A stretch of 64,000 bases of DNA, taken from contig NZ_CP053108.1 of the NCBI RefSeq assembly GCF_013009075.1, positions 2,932,517 to 2,996,516 of the forward strand, read 5' to 3'. Within the stretch, counting starts at the first letter, position 1; the number at the start of each line of letters is the position of its first letter. Source of the DNA: Halomonas sp. TA22 (GTDB taxonomy: Bacteria; Pseudomonadota; Gammaproteobacteria; Pseudomonadales; Halomonadaceae). The position numbers were made by a program, and so were the translations under genes. Below are positions 1 to 8,286 of this stretch, piece after piece. The notes beneath the pieces were generated by a model. The model was not told the DNA's origin. It ran no database searches and saw only the letters and a program-made list of their open reading frames with translations.

Positions 1-437
1 AACGGGTGGGCACGCTCAAGCAATCGATAGGTCTCCCAATCGGGCATTGGCCAGGGGCGACCGCGACACAGCAAATTCTGCCCGCGACAATCCTCGGGAT
101 GTGCCTGGTTCACCAGCGCCGTGAGACGCTCGAGAGGCGTACGGGTCAGGGTGCCGAGTTGCAGTTCACAGAGCACCAGCCAACTGCCATCGTCGGGAGG
201 GGAGAGAAGTGTGATCAGCAGGCCGCGGTCGGCCATGGCATGGCGGTCCACACAGCGGTAGCCGAAGTGCTGCAGTGCTGGCAGCAGGGCCGATGTGGAG
301 AATCGCTCGTGGTTGAGTGTCAGCAGGGCAAGATACTCGGGTGTGCTCTCTACGGGCCAAACCCGCAAGGCACCCAATTCGGGATGCAGATGAATATAGT
401 CGAGCCATAACTGCTGGAGAAATTCCTGGCGTTGCAT
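1..437 (-). CDS. DUF1338-like protein (partial, C-terminus off window)
   Basis: The gene reads leftwards off the window edge; 145 residues are visible from an ATG at 437. A GAGGGG ribosome-binding site lies about 8 bases upstream. The visible part has the layout of the DUF1338 fold as I remember it: an EYLALLTLN strand, a hydrophobic helix, FGY, then LLSPPDD and VLCELQLGTL. DUF1338 includes the 2-oxoadipate dioxygenase/decarboxylase (YdcJ/HglS) group, whose metal-binding residues partly lie beyond the visible region. The assignment is pattern recognition on a fragment, so the enzymatic function is uncertain. Its neighbour is the divergently unrelated inositol-phosphatase gene on the same strand, about 100 bp away. 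Confidence 0.5.
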   Translation of the reverse strand, partial: MQRQEFLQQLWLDYIHLHPELGALRVWPVESTPEYLALLTLNHERFSTSALLPALQHFGYRCVDRHAMADRGLLITLLSPPDDGSWLVLCELQLGTLTRTPLERLTALVNQAHPEDCRGQNLLCRGRPWPMPDWETYRLLERAHP

Positions 438-544
438 GAGCGTGCTCCCCTCGCTATCTACTGCAAGCGTAGTGCGAGGAAATGAGTCGTGCAGGAGAGC
501 TTTCAACGCCAGAGGAACGCTTGTGACGCTAGCTCAAGGTAGTG

Positions 545-1369
545 TCACATTGGCGTCCAGTGACGGTCCTCGTCGGCACGCTTGAGCAGGGAGGCGAGCT
601 CACCATGGATGTCAGGAGCGCTGGCAATGATGTTCTCGCCATAAAGGTCAACCGGAATGCCCTTGGGGCAGGGGTAAAGATGTCCGGTCCGGGCACCGGC
701 TTCGCGGGCGATCAGCAACCCAGCGGCGAAATCCCAGGGCGAGACGCTTTCGTAGTAGGCATCGAGACGCCCACAGGCGACGTTGCATAGATCCAGCGCC
801 GCCGAACCGTTGCGGCGGATATCCTGACAGTGCGCCAGTACCGCTGCCACGCGGCGCATCAATGGGGCGCGCCCATCGCGGCGATAAGGGAAACCAGTCG
901 CAACCAGGCTACGCGCCAGGCTCTCCGCCTGAGCGACGCGAATTCGCTCGCCATTGAGATAGGCCCCTTCGCCGCGAATCGCGGTAAAGGTTTCGTTCAG
1001 GAAAGGGGCATGCACCACGCCAAGTTGCGTTTTGCCGTTCTCGACCCAGGCGATCGAGACGGCAACATGCGGCAGACCGTGGGCGAAGTTGACGGTACCG
1101 TCGATGGGGTCGATTACCCAGAGCGGTCCTGGCTGGTCGAGAACCTCGCGCTCGGGGGAGAGCTCCTCGGTCAAGCGCGCCTCGCCAGCAAAATGCTCAT
1201 CCAGTTGCTCGGCAATCATGGTGTCGACGGCGACATCGACATCGGTGACGAGCTCACTGCCATGCTTGTAGCGCTGTGAAAAGCGTCGGTCCTGTCGCGC
1301 TTCGACGATATGTTGGCCGGCCTGCTGGGCGATACGCACGGCTATCTCAAGACGATGGGTGAGTTGCAT
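545..1369 (-). CDS. Inositol monophosphatase family protein (SuhB-like)
   Basis: A 274-residue Mg2+-dependent sugar/inositol phosphatase-family protein, expected to be cytosolic. The family metal-site motifs are present: Glu at about residue 69 (LTEELSPE), DPIDGTVNF at 87-95 and SPWDFAAG near 210-217. Length matches the SuhB family (about 265-275). The start at 1369 is preferred over an upstream in-frame ATG because AAGGAGAGG sits just before it and the family start aligns there. It is divergent from the HybE-like gene across a 134-bp gap. The family includes inositol-1-phosphatase, CysQ-like and fructose-1,6-bisphosphatase activities. The DPIDGT and SPWD motifs favour the SuhB branch, but the substrate cannot be read from sequence. 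Confidence 0.85.
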   Translation of the reverse strand: MQLTHRLEIAVRIAQQAGQHIVEARQDRRFSQRYKHGSELVTDVDVAVDTMIAEQLDEHFAGEARLTEELSPEREVLDQPGPLWVIDPIDGTVNFAHGLPHVAVSIAWVENGKTQLGVVHAPFLNETFTAIRGEGAYLNGERIRVAQAESLARSLVATGFPYRRDGRAPLMRRVAAVLAHCQDIRRNGSAALDLCNVACGRLDAYYESVSPWDFAAGLLIAREAGARTGHLYPCPKGIPVDLYGENIIASAPDIHGELASLLKRADEDRHWTPM

Positions 1370-1443
1370 TGCCTCTCCTTGTCGTTCATCACGCGGGTCA
1401 TGTTGCTTCGCAATAAGCATCAGTCTAACAGGCCATACGGTAA

Positions 1444-1472
1444 CTGACGTCCCGCGGCGAGATTCGTATACT
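1444..1472 (+). promoter_or_regulatory. Putative sigma-70 promoter for the HybE-like gene
   Basis: CTGACG (1444-1449) and TATACT (1467-1472) are separated by exactly 17 bases, 31 bases before the ATG at 1504. Both hexamers are reasonable matches to TTGACA/TATAAT. Transcription start is not shown. Confidence 0.45.
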
Positions 1473-1503
1473 CCCCCTTCACCCACCATAGGATAACCAC
1501 GCC

Positions 1504-1971
1504 ATGCAGGTCTTGAGCGCCGAGCACTACGCCCGCCTTCAACGGCTGGCGCGCCTCTACCAGCAGCGCCATGCCAAGGAGATCAAGCGCCATCCGCGCC
1601 GCAATCCCCATCTGACGGTCGATATGCTCTGCTTTCAGCCGCTGCCCGATGGCCGGCCCGAAAAGGGCGAGCTGGTGGGGGCCTTGCTGACCCCGGTATC
1701 GCTGTCGCTTGCGGTGGTGACGGCCCAGCCCAGGCCGATCCCCTTCCCAGAGCATGAAGGGAGCGAGTGGCTGGTCGGGCTTGCCAATGGCCGTTACCCT
1801 TTCATTCTGGAAACCCTCGGTGAGAGCGAGTGGCTATGGCACTGCTCGCTGCTCGACGATGTGAGCGATATCGACACGCTTCAGGAGGCCAATCGCCTCG
1901 CCCAGCAATTGATCGAGCGTGTCATGAGCGAGCCTGGCCCGTCACCGACCCAGTCCTCGACCGGTCGCTAG
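1504..1971 (+). CDS. HybE-like (hydrogenase assembly chaperone family) protein
   Basis: A 155-residue soluble protein. The central block has the HybE-family pattern as I recall it: NPHLTVDMLCFQPL, then GALLTPVSLSLAVV, a GRYPF turn and a WHCSLLDD strand followed by a C-terminal helix. In E. coli, HybE works in maturation of the [NiFe] hydrogenase-2 large subunit and its Tat-dependent export. No hydrogenase or hyp gene is visible in the window, so this may be a solitary homologue with another role. The ATG at 1504 follows a putative sigma-70 promoter; the ribosome-binding site is weak. Alternative view: a conserved hypothetical protein unrelated to hydrogenases. Confidence 0.5.
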   Translation: MQVLSAEHYARLQRLARLYQQRHAKEIKRHPRRNPHLTVDMLCFQPLPDGRPEKGELVGALLTPVSLSLAVVTAQPRPIPFPEHEGSEWLVGLANGRYPFILETLGESEWLWHCSLLDDVSDIDTLQEANRLAQQLIERVMSEPGPSPTQSSTGR

Positions 1972-2083
1972 GGCACTGCTGGCCGAGCCAGTGCGTAAGG
2001 GCCTATGCTTAAGCGTCTGATTAACGCTCACACCGGACGCACTCGTTGCTACGGCGTAACCATCTCATGGACAGGAGAGCTTG

Positions 2084-2863
2084 ATGAACCCAACCACGAC
2101 GCATGCAACGACACCTCGTGTCGCCCTGGTGACCGGTACCACTACCGGTATCGGTGCCGCGGTGGTAAAGGCATTTTGTAACCAGGGCTTTCAAGTGCTG
2201 GCGGTGGATTTCAACCCGGATGGTCAGCGTGTGGCCGATGAGGCGGGAGCGGCCTTCTTTCAAGGCGATCTGACCGATCCCGAGGTGTGTCGCGGTGCAG
2301 TTGCCGATGCGGTCAAGCGCTTCGGGCATATCGACATCGTGGTCAACAATGCGGGCATCCAGCATGTAGCCAATATCGAGGATTTTCCTGAAGCCAAGTG
2401 GCGCCAGATCATCGATCTGATGCTGGTGGCGCCCTTCCTGCTGACCCAGGCAGCTTGGCCCTACATGCGCAAGGCAGGATGGGGAAGGATCATCAATATC
2501 GCCTCGGTTCACGCCCAGGTCGCTTCACCCGGCAAGTCGGCCTATATCAGTGCCAAGCACGGCATGATCGGCCTGACCAAGACGGCGGGGCTGGAGGGAG
2601 CCGCCCACGGCATTACCGCCAATGCCATCTGTCCGGCCTACGTGAAGACGCCGCTGGTGGAGAACCAGATTGCCGACCAAGCCAAACTGCACGGCATGGG
2701 CGAGCAGGAGGTGATCGAGCAGATCATGCTCAAGAATGCCGCGATCAAGCGACTCATCGAGCCCGATGAGGTTGCCTCTCTTGTCTGCTACATGGCATCC
2801 GATGCCGCAGGTGCGGTGACGGGCTCGAGTTGGAACATCGATCTCGGCTGGACGGCTCAGTAA
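2084..2863 (+). CDS. 3-hydroxybutyrate dehydrogenase (short-chain dehydrogenase)
   Basis: A 259-residue cytosolic SDR that most likely interconverts (R)-3-hydroxybutyrate and acetoacetate with NAD, in polyhydroxybutyrate or ketone-body turnover. Visible features are the cofactor motif TGTTTGIG (17-24), NNAG (88-91) and the catalytic triad Ser141, Tyr154, Lys158 in INIASVHAQVASPGKSAYISAKHG. The PAYVKTPLVENQI stretch after the active site and the C-terminal WNIDLGWTAQ resemble beta-hydroxybutyrate dehydrogenases closely. ATG 2084 is chosen because AGGAGAG lies 4-6 bases before it; an adjacent TTG at 2081 is less likely. It stands alone and converges on the response regulator gene. Confidence 0.85.
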   Translation: MNPTTTHATTPRVALVTGTTTGIGAAVVKAFCNQGFQVLAVDFNPDGQRVADEAGAAFFQGDLTDPEVCRGAVADAVKRFGHIDIVVNNAGIQHVANIEDFPEAKWRQIIDLMLVAPFLLTQAAWPYMRKAGWGRIINIASVHAQVASPGKSAYISAKHGMIGLTKTAGLEGAAHGITANAICPAYVKTPLVENQIADQAKLHGMGEQEVIEQIMLKNAAIKRLIEPDEVASLVCYMASDAAGAVTGSSWNIDLGWTAQ

Positions 2864-2909
2864 GTCGCTCTATGGCGTTTTGCCCAAGCGTGGTGCTAGC
2901 CCCGTCAGG

Positions 2910-3449
2910 CTAGCGCCGTACCGGTCGCTTCTGCAACTTTCGCTGAAGCGTTCGGCGGTGCATGCCCAAGGCCCTGGCGGTGGCGGAGATATTGCCATCA
3001 TGCTCTTGAAGGACCTTCTGGATGTGCTCCCAGGTGACGCGGTTGATCGAAGGGGGATTGTCGGCGACTTCGGCATCCGGATCGCCGCTCTGCTTGTCGA
3101 GAGCGGCGAGAATCTCGTCCGCATCGGCCGGCTTGCAGAGGTAATTCACCGCGCCGAGCTTGATCGCCTCCACGGCGGTAGCGATGCTCGAGTAGCCGGT
3201 CAGCACCACGATGCGACACTGCGGTACTACCTCAAGCAGTTCCGGCAGGAGTTTCAGCCCCGAGCTGTGCTCGAGCTTCAAGTCCAGCGTGGCGATATCC
3301 GGACGTGTCTGGCCTGCCAGAAGCAGTGCTTCCTCTGCATTGGTGGCAACCGCCACATCAAAGCCGCGCCGGGCCATGGCGCGTTGCATCACATGGCAGA
3401 ACATTTCATCGTCATCGACGATCAACAGGCGTTGTGCGAGCTCTTGCAT
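2910..3449 (-). CDS. RegA/PrrA-type response regulator
   Basis: A 179-residue two-component regulator. The receiver domain (about 1-120) has the acidic pair at 12-13, phosphoacceptor Asp56 in TLDLKLE, Thr84 and Lys106. It is followed by a short linker and a Fis-type helix-turn-helix (about 140-172; ISATARALGMHRRTLQRKLQ). This receiver-plus-Fis layout without an AAA+ domain is the hallmark of RegA/PrrA/ActR/RoxR regulators, which control respiration and redox balance genes. It lies 34 bp downstream of its sensor kinase on the same strand, so the pair is co-transcribed. The ATG at 3449, with a GAGGA just upstream, is preferred over a longer start that would overlap the kinase gene. Confidence 0.85.
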   Translation of the reverse strand: MQELAQRLLIVDDDEMFCHVMQRAMARRGFDVAVATNAEEALLLAGQTRPDIATLDLKLEHSSGLKLLPELLEVVPQCRIVVLTGYSSIATAVEAIKLGAVNYLCKPADADEILAALDKQSGDPDAEVADNPPSINRVTWEHIQKVLQEHDGNISATARALGMHRRTLQRKLQKRPVRR

Positions 3450-3483
3450 GGTGTCCTCATGAGATAATCCAGCCAGTGCATCC

Positions 3484-4758
3484 CTAGCCCTGGCCGGCAT
3501 TCAGGCGCGGCAGCTTCACCTCGGTGAGCGTCCCGCCTTCCTGATGATTGTACAGGCTGACGCCCCCGCCAAAGCGGTTGATGGTGGCGTGCGTCAGGAA
3601 CAGCCCTATTCCCATGCCCTTGCTCTTGGTGGAAATGAAGGTATCCCCCAGCTGGTCGGCAATCGACATCGCGATTCCGGGGCCGTGATCGCGAATATCG
3701 ATGATCACTTCATCGGCGCTCCAGTCCAGGCTGATCGCCACGTTCTCTGGATTGGCGTCTGCCGCGTTGTTGAGCAGGTTGGTGAGCGCCTGTTCAAGTG
3801 TGGTGTCGACGGCGAGATAAGGGGGGCCGCGCTTGTCGGCAATCTCCAGGCGATGGCTGACATCCGGACGCAGCACCAGCCAGCGCTGCACGACCTGGGA
3901 TAGCCACTCGCTGGCCATCTGGCGCTCCGGCTCGGCCAGGCGGCGGCGGTCGGCATTGGCGACCAGTTGCTGCAGGCGTAGCTTGCAGGTATCGACCTGG
4001 GTGCGCAGCAGGTCGATGTCCTCGCGCAGTGCCGCATTGTCCCGTGCATCCTGGCGCATCTCGCTGAGTAGCACCGCCATGGTCGAGAGCGGGGTGCCAA
4101 GCTCATGGGCAGTGCCCGCGGCCTGGGTCGCCACCGCCAGCACCTGCTCGTTGCGCAGCGCCGCCTCGCGTGTGCGCGACAGCGTCTGATCGCGGCGCCG
4201 CAAGGCATGCGCCATCTTGAAGATGAAGAACGTCACCAGCCCTGCCGAGAGGCCAAAATTGAGCCACATGCCAAGCACATGCAGGCTGATGTTGCCAGCG
4301 ATCATGCCGTGGCTGAACTGCGGCACCGGCTCGAAAAACAGCATCAAGAAGGTGTAGCCGGCCATGCCACCGCAGGCGATGATCCAGGCATAGAGCCAGG
4401 GCAGCGTGGCCGCGGCGATGGTGAGCGGTACCAGATAGTAGTTGATAAACGGATTGGTGGAGCCACCGGTGAAGTAGAACAGCAAAGTCAGCCCCGCAAT
4501 ATCGGCCAACAGATGCAGCAGGTATTCGGTATCGGTCACCGCGCGGGGTCGCCCCAAGCGCCACCAAGTGGCGACGTTGATCAGGCCCATGGCGACGATG
4601 ACGCTGATCACCGGCATCACGCGAAGCTGGAACCCCAACACCTCGATGCCGAACATGATCGCGGCGAGAAAGCCGGTCCAGGTGATGCCGCGCACGAAGG
4701 TCAGACGCACCAAGTTGCGGTTGGGTGTCGAGAGCGGCAGGGGCTGGGCTGGGTACAT
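3484..4758 (-). CDS. RegB/PrrB-type redox sensor histidine kinase
   Basis: A 424-residue inner-membrane sensor kinase with about six N-terminal membrane segments. The loop motif GGSTNPF (about 98-104) matches the quinone-interacting GGxxNPF of RegB. The H-box GTAHELGTPLSTM places the phosphoryl His near 218. A Cys at about 258 (QVDTCKLRL) falls in the segment where RegB carries its redox-active cysteine. The C-terminal ATPase has N (NLLNNAADAN), G1 (DHGPGI) and G2 (GMGIGLFL) boxes. It probably phosphorylates the regulator encoded next to it in response to quinone redox state. ATG 4758 with GGAG six bases upstream is preferred over 4788. Confidence 0.85.
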   Translation of the reverse strand: MYPAQPLPLSTPNRNLVRLTFVRGITWTGFLAAIMFGIEVLGFQLRVMPVISVIVAMGLINVATWWRLGRPRAVTDTEYLLHLLADIAGLTLLFYFTGGSTNPFINYYLVPLTIAAATLPWLYAWIIACGGMAGYTFLMLFFEPVPQFSHGMIAGNISLHVLGMWLNFGLSAGLVTFFIFKMAHALRRRDQTLSRTREAALRNEQVLAVATQAAGTAHELGTPLSTMAVLLSEMRQDARDNAALREDIDLLRTQVDTCKLRLQQLVANADRRRLAEPERQMASEWLSQVVQRWLVLRPDVSHRLEIADKRGPPYLAVDTTLEQALTNLLNNAADANPENVAISLDWSADEVIIDIRDHGPGIAMSIADQLGDTFISTKSKGMGIGLFLTHATINRFGGGVSLYNHQEGGTLTEVKLPRLNAGQG

Positions 4759-4915
4759 GAGCACTCCATGTTGGACTGCAGCCATCATACGCTATCGCGC
4801 AGGAACGCTCAGCCCATCGATACCTTCGGTCGGCATGGCTCCTTCCTGCCGGCACTCCGCCGGGTTGCCTGCTAGACTCAAGTAATCAGCATGTTAACTG
4901 CTTAAGGAGAGTCTC

Positions 4916-5173
4916 ATGCAGGAGAAACGCGTACCCGAGTCCGAGCTGATCGAGCGGCTGCACCAGTGCATGGCCGGAGAGCGGGTGGTGATCGAGAGTG
5001 ATGGCAAGCGCTATTCCGCACGTATCCAACATGTCGGCATGACCGGGCTCAAGGTGATCCCCGAGATGGCACTGGATCATAGCCACGGCGATCCCGGCGA
5101 CGTGCAGGGGCATCATGTCGCCTACGACTCGGTTGTGGAGCTCGAATTCAAGGATGTCCATTACCGTCTTTGA
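4916..5173 (+). CDS. Uncharacterised 85-residue protein
   Basis: I do not recognise this protein. It is short and soluble, with an amphipathic N-terminal helix (ESELIERLHQCM), then a strand-rich stretch (ERVVIESDGKRYSARIQHV, GLKVIPEM) and a C-terminal strand ending VVELEFKDVHY. It has no signal peptide or membrane segment, and its overall layout could be a small beta-barrel. AAGGAGAG lies directly before the ATG, and codon use matches its neighbours, so it is very likely a real gene. It is divergent from the RegB-type kinase and lies about 115 bp upstream of prfC on the same strand. Confidence 0.7.
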   Translation: MQEKRVPESELIERLHQCMAGERVVIESDGKRYSARIQHVGMTGLKVIPEMALDHSHGDPGDVQGHHVAYDSVVELEFKDVHYRL

Positions 5174-5290
5174 TCCGCCTCGTCACAAGGGCCTACACGA
5201 CGCGGCCGCAACCCCGTAGAATTGTCGCCACGCAAATCCATTCGCGCCAGGCCATGGCTTGGTGCCTTGTTGTTGGTGACACCTACTCCA

Positions 5291-6880
5291 ATGTCCGATC
5301 ATGCCCTGGCCCACGAAGTCGATCTCAGACGTACCTTCGCCATCATCTCCCACCCCGATGCGGGCAAGACCACTATAACCGAGAAGATGCTGCTGTTCGG
5401 CAATGCCATCCAGCTGGCCGGGTCGGTAAAGAGCAAGCGTGCCGATCGCCATGCCACTTCCGACTGGATGAAGATGGAGCAGGAGCGGGGCATCTCGGTG
5501 ACCACCTCGGTGATGCAATTCCCCTACAAGGGGCGCATCGTCAACCTGCTCGACACTCCCGGCCACGCGGACTTCTCCGAAGATACCTACCGGACCCTGA
5601 CGGCGGTCGATTCCGCACTGATGATCATCGACGCGGCCAAGGGCGTCGAGGAGCGTACCATCAAGCTGATGGAGGTGTGCCGGCTTCGTACTACGCCCAT
5701 TCTCACCTTCATCAACAAGCTCGATCGCGATACCCGCGACCCTATCGAAGTGATGGACGAGGTCGAGACGGTGCTCGATATCCAGTGCGCGCCGATGACC
5801 TGGCCGATCGGCATGGGGCGCCACTTCAAGGGCGTCTACCACCTCTACAATGACGTGATCCATCTCTATACCCAGGGGCAGGGGAGCCGCATTCCCGACG
5901 ACAAGCGTATCGAGGGGCTCGATAACCCTGAAGTCGATGAGGTGCTCGGCGCCGAACAGGCCGAGGAGCTGCGCATGGAGGTCGATCTAGTGCGCGGGGC
6001 GTCCCACGAGTTTGATCTCGAGGCTTACCGCAGAGGCGAATTGACACCGGTCTACTTCGGTACCGCCATGGGCAACTTCGGCGTGCGCGAGATGCTCGAC
6101 GGCTTCGTCGAGTATGCGCCGCCGCCGCAGCCCCGCGAGACCGATGCTCGTCAGGTCGAGGCGACCGACGAACGCTTCAGCGGATTCGTGTTCAAGATCC
6201 AGGCCAACATGGACCCCAATCACCGCGACCGTGTGGCCTTCCTGCGTGTCTGCTCGGGCAAGTACGAAAAGAACATGAAGATGCGTCACGTGCGCATCGG
6301 TAAGGACGTCAAGATTGCCGACGCCCTGACCTTCATGGCCGCCGACCGTAGCCAGGTCGAGGAGGCGTGGCCGGGCGACATCATCGGCCTGCATAACCAC
6401 GGCACCATCCAGATCGGCGATACCTTCACGATCGGCGAGGACATGCGCTTTACCGGCATTCCCCACTTCGCCCCGGAGCTATTCAAGCGTGTGCGGCTCA
6501 AGGATCCGTTGAAGATGAAGGCGCTGCAGAAGGGCTTGCAGCAGCTGTCGGAGGAGGGTGCGACCCAAGTCTTCATGCCGTTGGACAACAACGATCTGAT
6601 CCTGGGAGCGGTCGGTTCGCTGCAGTTCGACGTGGTGGCCCATCGTCTCAAGGAGGAGTACAAGGTCGACTGCCTCTATGAGGGGATCAACGTGCAGACG
6701 GCGCGCTGGATCTACTGCGATGACGCCAAGAAGCTCGATGAGTTCAGGCGCAAGGCGAGCAGCAACCTGGCGCTGGATGGCGGCGGTTATCTTACCTATA
6801 TTGCGCCGACCCGGGTCAATCTGCAGATGACTCAGGAGCGCTGGCCGGAGATCCGTTTCAACGCCACCCGCGAGCATTGA
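5291..6880 (+). CDS. prfC: Peptide chain release factor 3
   Basis: A 529-residue translational GTPase, the same length as E. coli RF3. It recycles RF1/RF2 from the ribosome after peptide release. The G1 loop is [13 protein letters not shown] near the N-terminus, followed by [13 protein letters not shown] (switch I), [14 protein letters not shown] (G3) and NKLDRD (G4). Domains II and III follow, with the RF3-typical [11 protein letters not shown] near the end. The start at 5291 ([17 protein letters not shown]) aligns with E. coli RF3; an upstream in-frame start would add 23 unsupported residues. The ribosome-binding site here is weak. Confidence 0.97.
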   Translation: MSDHALAHEVDLRRTFAIISHPDAGKTTITEKMLLFGNAIQLAGSVKSKRADRHATSDWMKMEQERGISVTTSVMQFPYKGRIVNLLDTPGHADFSEDTYRTLTAVDSALMIIDAAKGVEERTIKLMEVCRLRTTPILTFINKLDRDTRDPIEVMDEVETVLDIQCAPMTWPIGMGRHFKGVYHLYNDVIHLYTQGQGSRIPDDKRIEGLDNPEVDEVLGAEQAEELRMEVDLVRGASHEFDLEAYRRGELTPVYFGTAMGNFGVREMLDGFVEYAPPPQPRETDARQVEATDERFSGFVFKIQANMDPNHRDRVAFLRVCSGKYEKNMKMRHVRIGKDVKIADALTFMAADRSQVEEAWPGDIIGLHNHGTIQIGDTFTIGEDMRFTGIPHFAPELFKRVRLKDPLKMKALQKGLQQLSEEGATQVFMPLDNNDLILGAVGSLQFDVVAHRLKEEYKVDCLYEGINVQTARWIYCDDAKKLDEFRRKASSNLALDGGGYLTYIAPTRVNLQMTQERWPEIRFNATREH

Positions 6881-6983
6881 AGGCTTGCCGGGTGCAGCGG
6901 GCTGGACCATGATCTAACCGGACGGCTGCCGCATGGAACCGCCCAGACGCGTTCCAATCGGCTGAATACAGGGAGAAATGCCG

Positions 6984-7469
6984 ATGGCTTCCAAGTTTTT
7001 AAAGGAGTTCCGCGAGTTCGCGGTCAAGGGCAACGTCGTCGACATGGCGGTGGGCATCATCATCGGTGGGGCCTTCACGCTGATAGTGCAGAGTCTGGTC
7101 AGTAACGTCATGAATCCCCTGCTGGGCTTGCTGATCGGGGGAGTGGATTTCTCGAACTTCTTCATCGTGCTCAAGGAGGGCGAGACCGCCGGGCCCTACG
7201 CCACCCTGCAGATGGCGCAGGAGGTCGGCGCCGTGACGTTGGACTACGGGCTGTTCCTGAACGCGGTCATCAGTTTCATTATCGTCTCCTTCGCGGTGTT
7301 CCTGCTGATTCGTACCATTAATCGCCTGCGTCGGGAGGAGTCCACCGAGCCGCAGGCGCCGACGGACAAGGCTTGTCCCTTTTGCCTGTCGGCGATTCCG
7401 ATCAAGGCGACACGCTGCGCTCACTGCACGTCGGCGCTTTCCGAGGGCGAACAGGAAAGGTTGTCCTAA
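6984..7469 (+). CDS. mscL: Large-conductance mechanosensitive channel with C-terminal zinc ribbon
   Basis: A 161-residue inner-membrane channel that opens under membrane tension to release solutes on osmotic downshock. The N-terminal helix and TM1 (FLKEFREFAVKGNVVDMAVG) are classic MscL, TM2 lies at about 90-110, and the periplasmic loop is between. Unlike the 136-residue E. coli protein, the C-terminus continues into CPFCLSAIPIKATRCAHC, a CX2C-X10-CX2C zinc-ribbon knuckle with Cys131, 134, 145 and 148. ATG 6984 is chosen over 6978 because GGGAG is about 9 bases from the former and too close to the latter. It is followed five bases later by a TatD-family gene, so they may be co-transcribed. 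Confidence 0.93.
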   Translation: MASKFLKEFREFAVKGNVVDMAVGIIIGGAFTLIVQSLVSNVMNPLLGLLIGGVDFSNFFIVLKEGETAGPYATLQMAQEVGAVTLDYGLFLNAVISFIIVSFAVFLLIRTINRLRREESTEPQAPTDKACPFCLSAIPIKATRCAHCTSALSEGEQERLS

Positions 7470-7474
7470 TTCTC

Positions 7475-8236
7475 ATGCTGATCGATACCCACTGCCATCT
7501 CGACTTCTCCGACTTCGACGACGATCGCGAGTCGATGTTCGCCCGCGCCCATGCCGAAGGGGTAAGCCACTTTGTGGTTCCCGGGACCACTCGCGAGCGG
7601 TGGCCCGCGGTGCTCGAACTTGGCAATCGAGACGATGTCAGCGTATGTCTCGGCATGCATCCCTATTTCATGGACGAGCATGACGAGGCGGGGCTGACGG
7701 CGCTTGAGGAGGCGTTGGAGCACCATTCGAGCGTAGTCGCCATCGGTGAGTGCGGTATCGATGCGCGCTTCGAAACTACCCTCGATGCGCAGTGGAAGCT
7801 GTTCGACGCTCAGCTGCGGTTGGCCAAGAAACACCAGTTACCGGTCGTGGTGCACTGCGTGCATGCCAATGACAAGGTTGCCAAGCGCCTCAAGCAGATC
7901 GACCTGCCCGCTGGCGGCTTGATTCACGCCTTCGCCGGTAGCCCACAGCAGGCGGCGCGCTTCCTCGACCTGGGCTATTTGGTAGGGCTTGGTGGCGGAG
8001 TCACCTATGAACGTGCCCAGCGATTGCACCGGGCGGTCAAGAGCTTGCCGGATGATGGCTTCGTGCTCGAGTCGGATGCCCCCGACATGCCCTTGGCGGG
8101 CTATCAAGGGCAGCGCAATGAGCCAGCGCGACTCCCGCTGATCTGCGATACGGTGGCCGAACTGCGGTGCCAGAGTTCTGCACGTATCGCCGAGCTTGCC
8201 GCGCAAAATGCTCGGCAGATGTTCTCGTTCGAATAG
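7475..8236 (+). CDS. TatD-family metal-dependent hydrolase (YjjV-like)
   Basis: A 253-residue TIM-barrel nuclease/hydrolase of the amidohydrolase superfamily. Metal-site motifs appear in order: DTHCHLDF at the N-terminus, GECGIDARF near 90, VVVHCVHA, LIHAFAG and the final Asp in ESDAPDMPL. The RNEPARLP stretch near the end is typical of the YjjV/YcfH branch of TatD-like proteins, which are 3'-5' DNA exonucleases or related deoxyribonucleases. The start MLIDTHCHLD fits the family; the Shine-Dalgarno is distant (AGGAAAGG about 15 bases away), and the gene follows mscL by 5 bases, suggesting translational coupling. Confidence 0.88.
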   Translation: MLIDTHCHLDFSDFDDDRESMFARAHAEGVSHFVVPGTTRERWPAVLELGNRDDVSVCLGMHPYFMDEHDEAGLTALEEALEHHSSVVAIGECGIDARFETTLDAQWKLFDAQLRLAKKHQLPVVVHCVHANDKVAKRLKQIDLPAGGLIHAFAGSPQQAARFLDLGYLVGLGGGVTYERAQRLHRAVKSLPDDGFVLESDAPDMPLAGYQGQRNEPARLPLICDTVAELRCQSSARIAELAAQNARQMFSFE

Positions 8237-8286
8237 CTTCTTGCACGAGAACTGGCCCGTCAGGTCGGGGATTGGTCAGCGGGTCG

